From assembly GCA_002686885.1 (NCBI GenBank), contig NYYT01000109.1, forward strand, positions 2,302-35,385: DNA of 33,084 nucleotides, written 5' to 3'. Origin of the DNA: Pedosphaera sp. Lineage in GTDB: Bacteria > Verrucomicrobiota > Verrucomicrobiia > Limisphaerales > AAA164-E04. The notes under the pieces are model-generated. The model saw only the letters and a list, made by a program, of their open reading frames with translations. It was not told the DNA's origin and ran no database searches. This document shows, piece after piece, positions 25,256 to 33,084 of this stretch; positions within the stretch are counted from its first letter, which is position 1; every line of letters begins with the position of its first letter. The position numbers and the translations under genes were made by a program.

Positions 25256-26560
25256 ATGAATGCGGATTTATTGACTATATTAGAATATTGGGAGCGAGAA
25301 AAGGGCATCAGTCGTGACATTCTGCTGAACGCGGTTGAGGAGGCCCTCATCTCAGCTGCCAAAAAAGCAGTCGGCCCCGCCCGGGATCTAAGGGTGCAAA
25401 TCGACCCCAAAAGTGGTGACATCCGAGCCTACGCCACCTTACTCATCGTCGAACACGTTGAATCCAAACACGATCATATTTCCCTTCAAGAGGCCAAACG
25501 ACGTAAACCCGATGCCCAAATCGGGGAAGAGGTCGAAGTCGAAGTGACTCCGGAGAATTTCGGGCGCATAGCTTCTCAAAACGCCAAACAAGCTCTTTTG
25601 CAGCATCTTAGAAAGGCTGAAAAACAGCTTATTTACAGCGAGTTCAAGGATCGCACGGGCGACATCGTGAGTGGCATTGTGCGCCGTTTTGAGCGGTCTG
25701 ATGTGTATTTGGATCTTGGTAAATTTGAGGCTCTTCTGCCCAACAGAGAGCGTGTTCCTACTGAGGAGTATCAACTTGGGGAACGAGTCCGCTGTTTCGT
25801 CAAGGCGGTTGATACTAGTTCTTATGGCCCTGAGATCATCCTTAGCCGAGCGGACCCCGATTTTGTCATCAAATTATTCCGACTGGAGGTCTCCGAAATC
25901 AACGATGGCACCATCGAGATCAAAGCGATTGCGAGGGAACCTGGTTATCGCACCAAACTTGCTGTTTACTCCACAGACAGCAAGGTGGATCCGGTGGGAG
26001 CTTGCGTCGGGTTGAGAGGTCAGCGGGTCAAGAACATTGTTCGCGAGCTCAACAACGAAAAAGTGGATATCATTCCTTGGGACCCAGATATCTCTGAGTT
26101 TGTGGCCAACGCCCTCAACCCCGCGCAGCTCAGGGCCATCAACATTGACGAGGAAAGGCGCCGACTCAATGTGGTCGTCGACGAGGATCAGCTTTCTCTA
26201 GCCATTGGTAAGAGAGGGCAAAATGCAAGACTTACTTCCAAGTTATGTGGATGGCATGTGGATATCCAGGCTCGTGAGGAAAAAGTCCTCGGTTTCGAGG
26301 AGAAAGTCGCCGAGGCCATCCACGCCTTTGCTGCCATCGAGGGCATTTCAGAAGATCAGGCTGGCGCTCTTGTGAATAGCGGATTCCACACCCTGGAGGA
26401 CCTGAGCTCGGTGGAGATCGAGGATTTGGCAGAAATACCCGGGATTGGTGATGCAGCTTCGGACATCATGCAAGCCGTTCACAGCGAAACACAACGCCGC
26501 TTGGGGCCTGCCGAAAACGACTCTCAGGAGTCGGTGGATGCTCAGGAGCAAGAACCTTAA
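25256..26560 (+). CDS. nusA: Transcription termination/antitermination factor NusA
   Basis: From the ATG at 25256 the protein is 434 residues. The N-terminal RNA polymerase-binding domain begins MNADLLTILEYWEREKGISR. An S1 domain follows (GDIVSGIVRRFERSDVYLDL, about 135-200). The two KH domains contain VDPVGACVGLRGQRVKNIV and DQLSLAIGKRGQNARLTSKL. A C-terminal helix-hairpin-helix-like region (LEDLSSVEIEDLAEIPGIG) closes the protein. The frame is open from 25184, but the extra residues lie in the leader hairpins, and AAAGGA 7 bases before 25256 supports the chosen start. It is the first gene of the plus-strand operon with infB 68 bases downstream. Confidence 0.97.
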   Translation: MNADLLTILEYWEREKGISRDILLNAVEEALISAAKKAVGPARDLRVQIDPKSGDIRAYATLLIVEHVESKHDHISLQEAKRRKPDAQIGEEVEVEVTPENFGRIASQNAKQALLQHLRKAEKQLIYSEFKDRTGDIVSGIVRRFERSDVYLDLGKFEALLPNRERVPTEEYQLGERVRCFVKAVDTSSYGPEIILSRADPDFVIKLFRLEVSEINDGTIEIKAIAREPGYRTKLAVYSTDSKVDPVGACVGLRGQRVKNIVRELNNEKVDIIPWDPDISEFVANALNPAQLRAINIDEERRRLNVVVDEDQLSLAIGKRGQNARLTSKLCGWHVDIQAREEKVLGFEEKVAEAIHAFAAIEGISEDQAGALVNSGFHTLEDLSSVEIEDLAEIPGIGDAASDIMQAVHSETQRRLGPAENDSQESVDAQEQEP

Positions 26561-26628
26561 ACCACCTATCAACTCATACCAAAACAGCTGATCAGTGCCC
26601 AAGGATTGATAGCTGACAAGCTTATTTT

Positions 26629-29169
26629 ATGCCCGTTCGTATTTATGAAATCGCCAAACAGCTTGGCATACCAAACAAGGAGGTCATAGCTCGTGCCAAG
26701 GAATTGGGGATTTCCAATGCCAAAGTTCCTTCCAGCTCCATTGACAAGATTACTGCCGAGTATCTGATCAAGGAAATGGGTGGCGGCGATACTCAGGAGA
26801 CACCCGCCCAGGAAGCCGCTCAGGAAGCCATTGTGGTGGTCAAAGATGAGTCTGAAACGATTTCAGATGCGTCTTCGAGTTCAGAAGATGTTCCCACCGA
26901 GCCGACCGAGAGCGAAGCCTCTGAGGAAGGTAGCATCAAGGTCATTCACGCGGACGAGCCTGTGGAAGCAGAGACCTCTGAAGACGTTGCTGAAGAGACT
27001 ACGATCACGGAGGCCGTGGACACAAGTCAGGGGGCCCCACCCCAAGGTGCGGACGCATCAGACTCGCAAGAAGAATCCACTCAGGAAGTTGCTCAAAATA
27101 CCGCGGATGCAACACCCGCAACCGAACCGGAGGCAAACGCGTCCGATGAGCCCTCTGCTTCCCCAACTTTGGGAGCTAAAATTGGTTTTATTCAACTCCC
27201 TACCAAACCAGCCGGGGCTTCCAGCCGCCCGGGAGACCGCAGAAAAGAGAGGGATCAAAAGCGCAAGTTGAAGCAAAGGGAACAAGACGGACCCCTTACA
27301 GAAAGTGCGCAACCTGCTGCAGCGTCAACCGAGCCCAAGCCCAAGCCCAAATTCATTCAGAAATACAAGATCCCCGAGGATGGCGAACAGATTACCCTCA
27401 AGCCACCTATCATCATCCGAGATCTGGCACAGCTAATTCGGCGCAAGCCATTCCAGCTGATTGCTGACCTGATGGAATTGAATGTCTTTGCGACCGTCAA
27501 CCAGGCCATTGAAGAGCCGGTCGCCAAGCAGGTCTGCGCCAAACATGGCTTTCGTTTCGAGGTTGAAAAAAGGGAAAAGGGAGCTGGGTTCACCAAGACA
27601 GAGGAGGCCATCAAGCTCGATCATCGCGACAAAGACGAAGACCTGGATTCGCGCCCCCCTGTCGTTACCATCATGGGACACGTCGACCATGGGAAGACCA
27701 CTTTGCTGGATGTCATTCGGAAATCCAATGTGGTCGACCGCGAGGCGGGTGGGATCACTCAGCACATCGGAGCCTACACGATACACTTCCCCCACCCTGA
27801 ACGTCCAAAGGACATTCAACAAATCACCTTCCTGGACACACCGGGACATGCTGCTTTCAGCGCCATGCGGGCACGCGGAGCCAATATCACGGATATTGTC
27901 ATTCTCGTGGTTGCCGCTGATGACGGGGTCATGCCTCAAACCGTGGAAGCCCTGAACCATGCCAAGGCATCGGGAGCACCGATCATTGTTGCCGTCAACA
28001 AATGCGATCACCCATCGGCCAACCCAATGAAACCGAGACAACAATTGCAGGATCGCGGTTTGATGTGCGAGGAATGGGGTGGTGAAACCATATACGTCGA
28101 TGTTTCAGCCATTACCAAACAGGGTGTCGATACCCTGCTGGAGATGGTGCTCCTACAAGCAGAAGTACTCGAACTAAAAGCCAACCCCAACCGCAAGGCC
28201 ACAGGAAATGTCATTGAATCAGGCATGGCTCAAGGAGGACCTACAGCTACCATTCTGGTGCGCAAAGGGACACTTAAAGTAGGCGACACCATGATTTGTG
28301 GACCGTACTACGGAAGGGTCAAGGCATTGATCAATGCTGAAGGGGAGCGTCTCAAACAAGCGGAACCATCGGTCGCCGTCAAAGTGCTCGGGCTCAATGG
28401 CGTTCCGGAGGCAGGCGTCGAGTTCAACATCGTCAAAAACGAGAAGCAGGCGCGCAAGTTGGCGGAGGAGAGAGAAGAAGATGCCAAACAGCAATCGGCA
28501 GAGCGCCGCAAGGCGGTCACGTTGGAAAACCTCTTCAACACGCTCAAGGAGGGCGCGGCCAAGAGTCTGAAAGTGGTCATCAAGGCTGACACTCAGGGCT
28601 CCACAGAAGCCATTGTGGACTCTCTCAGCAAAATTGAATCTGACAAAGTCGACCTGGAAGTCATCCACAGCGGCGTTGGATCCATCACCGACTCGGATGT
28701 CATGCTCGCCGCAGCCTCACAGGCCATCGTCATCGGTTTTCATTCCAAACTCGACACCGGTGTGACGGACACAGCCAAGCGCGAAGGCGTTCAAGTCAGG
28801 CTTTACAGCATCATTTATGAGCTGATCGACGAAGTTCGTGACTCCATGGTTGGGCTCCTAGATCCGGTCACCAAGGAGAAAACGACCGGCAAAGCGGAAA
28901 TTCGAAAAGTGTTCAATCTTTCCAAGGGAGGGGCCGTGGCCGGAAGTTACGTGACAGACGGAAAGGTTGTTCGCTCCAGAGCGCGGCTTTACCGGAAGGA
29001 AAAACTCGTCTACGAGGGAATCATTGCATCCTTGCGCCGCTTCCAAGACGAAGTACAGGAGATCGGCAATGGTATGGAGTGCGGTATCCGTATCGAAGGC
29101 TTCAGTGACTACCAGGAGGGTGATGTGATTGAAACCTTCCAGCTGGAAAAGGTGACACAGGAGCTGTAG
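26629..29169 (+). CDS. infB: Translation initiation factor IF-2
   Basis: The 846-residue GTPase delivers initiator tRNA to the ribosome. The N-terminus [20 protein letters not shown] is the IF2_N domain. Residues of about 53-200 are acidic and low in complexity, a variable linker. The G domain has GHVDHGKT at 350-357, [17 protein letters not shown] for switch II, and NKCD for guanine recognition. The remaining IF-2 domains follow, with [20 protein letters not shown] and [16 protein letters not shown] near the C-terminus. Length is normal. A small palindrome beginning at its TAG stop separates it from rbfA. Confidence 0.97.
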   Translation: MPVRIYEIAKQLGIPNKEVIARAKELGISNAKVPSSSIDKITAEYLIKEMGGGDTQETPAQEAAQEAIVVVKDESETISDASSSSEDVPTEPTESEASEEGSIKVIHADEPVEAETSEDVAEETTITEAVDTSQGAPPQGADASDSQEESTQEVAQNTADATPATEPEANASDEPSASPTLGAKIGFIQLPTKPAGASSRPGDRRKERDQKRKLKQREQDGPLTESAQPAAASTEPKPKPKFIQKYKIPEDGEQITLKPPIIIRDLAQLIRRKPFQLIADLMELNVFATVNQAIEEPVAKQVCAKHGFRFEVEKREKGAGFTKTEEAIKLDHRDKDEDLDSRPPVVTIMGHVDHGKTTLLDVIRKSNVVDREAGGITQHIGAYTIHFPHPERPKDIQQITFLDTPGHAAFSAMRARGANITDIVILVVAADDGVMPQTVEALNHAKASGAPIIVAVNKCDHPSANPMKPRQQLQDRGLMCEEWGGETIYVDVSAITKQGVDTLLEMVLLQAEVLELKANPNRKATGNVIESGMAQGGPTATILVRKGTLKVGDTMICGPYYGRVKALINAEGERLKQAEPSVAVKVLGLNGVPEAGVEFNIVKNEKQARKLAEEREEDAKQQSAERRKAVTLENLFNTLKEGAAKSLKVVIKADTQGSTEAIVDSLSKIESDKVDLEVIHSGVGSITDSDVMLAAASQAIVIGFHSKLDTGVTDTAKREGVQVRLYSIIYELIDEVRDSMVGLLDPVTKEKTTGKAEIRKVFNLSKGGAVAGSYVTDGKVVRSRARLYRKEKLVYEGIIASLRRFQDEVQEIGNGMECGIRIEGFSDYQEGDVIETFQLEKVTQEL

Positions 29170-29181
29170 GGGAAGCCCCTA
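29167..29181 (+). promoter_or_regulatory. Compact hairpin at the infB stop
   Basis: TAGGGG (29167-29172) and CCCCTA (29176-29181) form a perfect 6-bp stem with a 3-base loop, starting at the infB stop codon and ending 9 bases before the rbfA ATG. There is no T-run, so it is not a terminator; it may affect message stability or rbfA initiation. Confidence 0.35.
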
Positions 29182-29190
29182 AGTGACTGC

Positions 29191-29550
29191 ATGCAATCTT
29201 TGAGACACCAGCGCGTTCGAGAGCTGATCAAGAGAGAGTCGGGAGACCTTCTTCGCTCCCATCTCCCACTGGAGAGTTTCGGATTGGTCTCGGTTCATGA
29301 AGTTTTTGTTTCAGGCGATCTCAAGCACGCCAAGGTGCTGCTTGGCCATGTCGGCAAGGTAGAACAACGATCAAAGGCCGAAGGCTACCTCCAACAACAT
29401 CGCGGCACCCTACAACAAGAAATGTCCCATCGCGTGCAGCTCAAATACTCACCTCTTGTTCGCTTTACGTTTGACGATTCCATTGCGATGGGAAACAACG
29501 TGCTGGACATCATTGAAGAGATCGAGCAAAGCGGGGATCTTGAGACATGA
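29191..29550 (+). CDS. rbfA: 30S ribosome-binding factor RbfA
   Basis: The 119-residue protein is a KH-type factor for late 30S subunit maturation. Family marks are RHQRVRELIKRESGDLL at the start, LVSVHEVFVSGDLKHAKV in the middle, and LVRFTFDDSIAMGN near the end. Length is typical. It sits between infB (21 bases) and the DHH gene, whose ATG overlaps its stop by four bases. Confidence 0.95.
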   Translation: MQSLRHQRVRELIKRESGDLLRSHLPLESFGLVSVHEVFVSGDLKHAKVLLGHVGKVEQRSKAEGYLQQHRGTLQQEMSHRVQLKYSPLVRFTFDDSIAMGNNVLDIIEEIEQSGDLET

Positions 29551-30542
29551 AGGAGACACCCAAATCCATCCTCAAGATTCTTGAAGCCATCAAGGGCATG
29601 CAACAGTTCTGTGTTGTCGGCCACATCCGGCCGGATGGAGACTGCATTGGCTCTCAACTGGCATTGACACTCGCCCTGCAATCGCAGGGATTGGATGTGT
29701 GTTGCTGGAATCAGGATCCCGCCCCAGCCAAACTCCAATTCATGGATGCCGAGGGTCTTTTGAAAGCCCCTGAACCACCCGACCGAGCATTTGATTGTGT
29801 CATCGCCGTTGATGCGGCCTCTTATGAGCGCCTGGGAACGGTGGCCGATCATATTCAATCCCGCAAACTTCTCATCAACATCGACCATCATCCAAGTAAT
29901 ACGCGATATGGGGACATCAACTGGATTGCTTCGCATTCGGCTTCCAGTGGTGAAATGATTTACCAGCTTATTCAGGCAGCACGATGGCCATTGAGTCGTC
30001 CCATCGCCGATTGCCTTTTCACGGCCATTTCGACCGATACCGGCTCTTTCCAATACCCCTCGACGAGTCAAAGCACTTTCGAAACAGCTGGCCAACTGGT
30101 GAAAAAGGGGGCTGATCTCGGAGCGATCTGTGATGAAGTGTACCAGTCCTATTCCCTTTCACGAGTGCGATTGCTCAAGCGTGTCTACAATCAATTCAAA
30201 CTCACCGAGGAGAACCAGATCGCTTACCTCTGGCTTAAAAAGACGGACTACGCTAAGAGTGGCGCAACCCGTGAAGACACCGAAGGACTGATCGACCATA
30301 TTCGCGCCATTGAACCGGTTCTGGTCGCTTGCCTTTTTGAAGAAATCGAACCGGGCGAAACACGCATCAGCCTTCGGTCCAAGGACCCCGCGGTCAATGT
30401 CGATACGATCGCCAGACAGTTCGGGGGTGGTGGACACAAGGCGGCTTCAGGAGCCCGGGTGGAAGGCAAACCATTAACCATTCAACGCCGCGTCATTTCT
30501 GCCATTCGGAAGGCCCTCCGGGCATCGCACCCCCCCGCTTGA
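29547..30542 (+). CDS. DHH/DHHA1 phosphoesterase, NrnA type
   Basis: The 331-residue protein has the DHH domain with GHIRPDGDCIGS (His26, Asp30, Asp32) and the name-giving INIDHHPSN, and the C-terminal DHHA1 domain with QFGGGGHKAASG at about 289-300. NrnA-type enzymes degrade short oligoribonucleotides and dephosphorylate pAp. Its place between rbfA (ATGA overlap) and truB is a common bacterial order and fits a role linked to RNA processing. Close relatives differ in whether linear or cyclic nucleotides are preferred; that is not resolved here. Confidence 0.92.
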   Translation: MKETPKSILKILEAIKGMQQFCVVGHIRPDGDCIGSQLALTLALQSQGLDVCCWNQDPAPAKLQFMDAEGLLKAPEPPDRAFDCVIAVDAASYERLGTVADHIQSRKLLINIDHHPSNTRYGDINWIASHSASSGEMIYQLIQAARWPLSRPIADCLFTAISTDTGSFQYPSTSQSTFETAGQLVKKGADLGAICDEVYQSYSLSRVRLLKRVYNQFKLTEENQIAYLWLKKTDYAKSGATREDTEGLIDHIRAIEPVLVACLFEEIEPGETRISLRSKDPAVNVDTIARQFGGGGHKAASGARVEGKPLTIQRRVISAIRKALRASHPPA

Positions 30543-30557
30543 GGAAGCTGCACTGAT

Positions 30558-31286
30558 ATGATGCCCAAGTATACCGGCCCGGACGGGGTTCTTTTGGTGG
30601 ACAAACCCAGCGGACCCACCTCTCACGATGTGGTGAACGCCGTTCGACGTCACTTTGGCGTCAAGAAGGTGGGCCATTGTGGCACACTGGACCCCAACGC
30701 CACCGGACTTTTGATACTCGTGTTGGGCAAGGCCACCAAACTGTCCGATTCTCTGATGGGCCAGGACAAGGTCTACGAAGGGGTGATCACCCTTGGGAAG
30801 GAAACCAGCAGTTTTGATGTCGACGGAGACATTCTATCCGAGACACCCGTCCCTCCCCTCTCGTGTGAGGAGCTTACCACCATGGCACTTGATTTCAAAG
30901 GGGATCAGATGCAAACGCCTCCCATGGTCTCTGCGATCAAGAAAGACGGTGTTCCGCTTTACAAGCTGGCCAGAAAAGGCATCGAAGTCGAGAGACCTCC
31001 ACGATTGATCCATGTCTACTATTTTAAGATCACTCAATTCCAGACACCGGATTGTGAGTTTGAGATTGCTTGCACCAAGGGTACCTACATTCGCAGCATC
31101 GCTCACGATCTAGGACAGAAGATTGGATGCGGAGCCCATTTAAAAACGCTTAGGCGAACGGTCTCGGGATCCTTCAACGTCCGAAAAGCCTATCGGCTGG
31201 AAAGGATTCTCGAGATGGAGATAGCAGATCTGTCAAAGGCTTTGATTCCCTTGGATCAGCTGCGTGAAAGCACCTTAACCGGCTAA
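30558..31286 (+). CDS. truB: tRNA pseudouridine(55) synthase TruB
   Basis: The 242-residue enzyme makes pseudouridine 55 in the T loop of tRNAs. The N-terminus has LLVDKPSGPTSHDVVNAVR, and the catalytic Asp45 is in GHCGTLDPNATGLL. The later CTKGTYIRSIAHDLG and HLKTLRRTVSGSF motifs are conserved. It is at the short end for the family and lacks an obvious C-terminal PUA domain. The first two codons are both ATG, and either could be the start. The stop shares one base with the ribF ATG (TAATG). Confidence 0.96.
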   Translation: MMPKYTGPDGVLLVDKPSGPTSHDVVNAVRRHFGVKKVGHCGTLDPNATGLLILVLGKATKLSDSLMGQDKVYEGVITLGKETSSFDVDGDILSETPVPPLSCEELTTMALDFKGDQMQTPPMVSAIKKDGVPLYKLARKGIEVERPPRLIHVYYFKITQFQTPDCEFEIACTKGTYIRSIAHDLGQKIGCGAHLKTLRRTVSGSFNVRKAYRLERILEMEIADLSKALIPLDQLRESTLTG

Positions 31287-32251
31287 TGGCCATGCAATTC
31301 CACCGCACCTTTGATCGCTTACCCTCGCTTGGGCGTCCCGTGGTCTGCGCCATCGGTATGTTTGACGGCTTTCACCTGGGGCATCAAAAAGTCATCGAAA
31401 AGACCCTCAAGCTGGCCCAAGACCATGGAGCCATGGCAACGGTTCTGACCTTCCAGAATCACCCCGAATCCATTGTGGGAAAGGGGTCTCCTCCACCCCT
31501 GATTCACCCCTCCTTCATCCGCGAAAGACTTTTTGAAAGGGCCGGCTTGGACCTGGCTTGGGTGGTTCCCTTTGATGCCGCCATGAGTCAAGTCAGTGCC
31601 TTGGATTTTGCCAACCATATGGCTACTTACGCGGAACCTCTCAAGGGAGTGGTTGCTGGGGCCGGTTTTCGTTATGGCCGCGGCCGCGAGGGAAATCTCG
31701 CCTTGCTGGAAGAGCATCTTCGCAAGATGCAGCCAAAGGCCTGTGTGAGGGCAGTTCCGCCCTGTGAACACTCAGGAGAGATCGTGAGCAGCACCCGCAT
31801 CCGTCGACTCATCACCGAAGGAAAGCTGGAAGAAGCCCATCAGCTACTGGGACGCACCTACCTCATGCATGGAACGGTCATCAGAGGAGACGGTCTTGGC
31901 AGAACGCTCGGGTTCCCCACAGCCAACCTGGACATGCAGGGCCTGGTGGCTCCGCCAAACGGCGTTTATGCCGTGCGCGCCAAGATAACCTCCAGGGTCT
32001 TCAACGGCGTCATGAACATCGGATATCGACCGACATTGAAGAAAACCAAGCCCACGCGACAAATCGAAATCCACTTTCCAGGTGAAACCCTGGATCTTTA
32101 CGACCAGCCTCTTCAAGTGGCCGTTCTGAAGCAGATTCGCCAGGAAAAGGCATTCCCTTCCATGGAGGGTTTGAAGCACCAAATTGCAAACGATCTACTT
32201 GCTGCCAGTCCCATCCAAATTGAGCACAGGACTCCGCTCGATTTCCTCTAG
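31286..32251 (+). CDS. ribF: Bifunctional riboflavin kinase/FAD synthetase
   Basis: The 321-residue protein converts riboflavin to FMN and then FAD. The N-terminal adenylyltransferase domain shows GMFDGFHLGHQKVI (residues 24-37) and SSTRIRRLITEGKLEEAHQL. The C-terminal kinase domain has LMHGTVIRGDGLGRTLGFPT and GVMNIGYRPTLKK. Length is normal. It is the last gene of the nusA operon; rpsO, which often follows, is absent here and a convergent gene lies 10 bases beyond the stop. Confidence 0.96.
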   Translation: MAMQFHRTFDRLPSLGRPVVCAIGMFDGFHLGHQKVIEKTLKLAQDHGAMATVLTFQNHPESIVGKGSPPPLIHPSFIRERLFERAGLDLAWVVPFDAAMSQVSALDFANHMATYAEPLKGVVAGAGFRYGRGREGNLALLEEHLRKMQPKACVRAVPPCEHSGEIVSSTRIRRLITEGKLEEAHQLLGRTYLMHGTVIRGDGLGRTLGFPTANLDMQGLVAPPNGVYAVRAKITSRVFNGVMNIGYRPTLKKTKPTRQIEIHFPGETLDLYDQPLQVAVLKQIRQEKAFPSMEGLKHQIANDLLAASPIQIEHRTPLDFL

Positions 32252-32261
32252 TGAGGGTCCC

Positions 32262-33084
32262 TCAGCGAAGGTCGCTCAAGCGACGCTTATTCAATGTATA
32301 CCAACCGATCGGATTGGTGAGTGGCCGCCCGCTTCTTGACTGCATGCCATTGAGCCTGAACTGATAAACCTTACCTTCAAGCTGAGGCATCTGGCAATGA
32401 ACGCGCATTCCGTCATGTGTCACTTCAATGCGTTCTGGAACGACTTTAGTACGATCTGCCTTCGGCGAACCATATTCAGGGCGATAAAGATAATGCCAGT
32501 GTTCGATTTCATAATGAGACGCATCCGCCAGCGCTTTCATATCCATGGGTTGAGTAAATCGAATTTCAAACCCTCGGGTCGTCAACCCAATGGATAACAT
32601 TTCCACTGGTGTGGTTTGCCGATCCCACCGGACGGTTTGAAGACCAAAAATCTTATCTCCTGCCGAGCGCCAACCTCGACCCGTCTGACCTACATAAAGC
32701 ACGCCTTGTTCGTTGAACTGATTGCGCACCACGCCACTTTGGAGACCCTCAATGAAATTGAAGATCGCCCCCTGATAGGCACCTTGAACTTTCTCAAGGA
32801 CAATGCGCATGAGATTGGACCGGGTCTGATCCCCCACAAATATCTGATCTTCAAAAGGACCGAATTGGCCGGCTGTTTCATCAAAAACCGGCTCACCCGG
32901 TGAATTTGCCAAGTCGCCATGGATGAAGTAGACCGCCGGAGGAGTGCGCATTTCACGGTATGCATCCACAGAAATGGCATTGAGATCCTTACCAGCAAAC
33001 TCCGGGTGATCCATCAAGGAGGATGGATGCCCGTGAAAGCGTCCCTGGACCACCTGTTGCAAGGTGGAGGATCCATTCCAATCA
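32262..33084 (-). CDS. C-terminal part of a secreted PVC-type beta-propeller (haem-binding family) protein
   Basis: The frame continues through the right window edge without a stop, so the 5' part is missing; 274 residues are visible. They include propeller blades of the type GPFEDQIFVGDQTRSNLM and SGVVRNQFNEQGVLYVGQT with GRGWRSAGDKIFGLQ, and then a C-terminal domain with FTQPMDMKALADASHYEIE and HYLYRPEYGSPKADR. By memory these segments match large secreted proteins of Planctomycetes and Verrucomicrobia that often also carry a cytochrome c domain. No CxxCH is in the visible part. A TTG at 33062 is not a credible start. Confidence 0.75.
   Translation of the reverse strand, partial: DWNGSSTLQQVVQGRFHGHPSSLMDHPEFAGKDLNAISVDAYREMRTPPAVYFIHGDLANSPGEPVFDETAGQFGPFEDQIFVGDQTRSNLMRIVLEKVQGAYQGAIFNFIEGLQSGVVRNQFNEQGVLYVGQTGRGWRSAGDKIFGLQTVRWDRQTTPVEMLSIGLTTRGFEIRFTQPMDMKALADASHYEIEHWHYLYRPEYGSPKADRTKVVPERIEVTHDGMRVHCQMPQLEGKVYQFRLNGMQSRSGRPLTNPIGWYTLNKRRLSDLR

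Overview
The window looks like a chromosomal segment of a member of the Verrucomicrobiota (PVC superphylum). The signs are a secreted multidomain protein ending in the Planctomycetes/Verrucomicrobia-type c-haem domain, part of a second secreted PVC-type beta-propeller protein, a pseudopilin-like protein with a C-terminal H-X9-DG motif, and an exported Tat-type FAD oxidoreductase. Few genes have a Shine-Dalgarno sequence (nusA does), and several start with GTG (prs, rpsF, the large haem protein). I see no integrase, transposase, phage module or CRISPR array. The genus cannot be told from this window.

Layout. Bases 1-3059 (minus strand) hold a tightly packed cluster: an exported DUF362 protein, a ROK sugar kinase with a 4-base overlap, and a PLP-dependent ACC deaminase/D-cysteine desulfhydrase-like enzyme cut by the left edge. 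Divergent from it are a TPR lipoprotein and dnaG (3159-6764). A zinc-ribbon methyltransferase converges on dnaG. A myo-inositol oxygenase follows (7882-8784). Then, on the minus strand, come a pseudopilin-like protein, recF, the 1470-residue ThuA/propeller/HEAT/cytochrome c protein, and an exported alpha/beta hydrolase (to 16435). A VTT membrane protein, infA, a YgjP-type metalloprotease and the FAD oxidoreductase fill 16559-20153.

Information-processing core. From 24907 down to 20217 on the minus strand runs a holin-X family membrane protein, a small unknown protein, prs, rplY, pth, rpsF, ssb and rplI. This ends at a strong intrinsic terminator and is followed by tRNA-Arg(CCG). From 25134 on the plus strand runs nusA, infB, rbfA, an NrnA-type DHH phosphoesterase, truB and ribF, with overlapping or short junctions. 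The two operons diverge from a 348-base region with a recognisable promoter for each. The nusA promoter leads into a leader with two hairpins, the second resembling an intrinsic terminator. Two expected neighbours are missing: rimP before nusA, and rpsR between ssb and rplI.

No obviously new defence or mobile system is visible. The best points for follow-up are the nusA leader, the domain architecture of the 1470-residue protein, the DUF362-ROK-PLP enzyme operon with its zinc-motif-less kinase, the lone eukaryote-type inositol oxygenase, and the small protein encoded after the holin-like gene.
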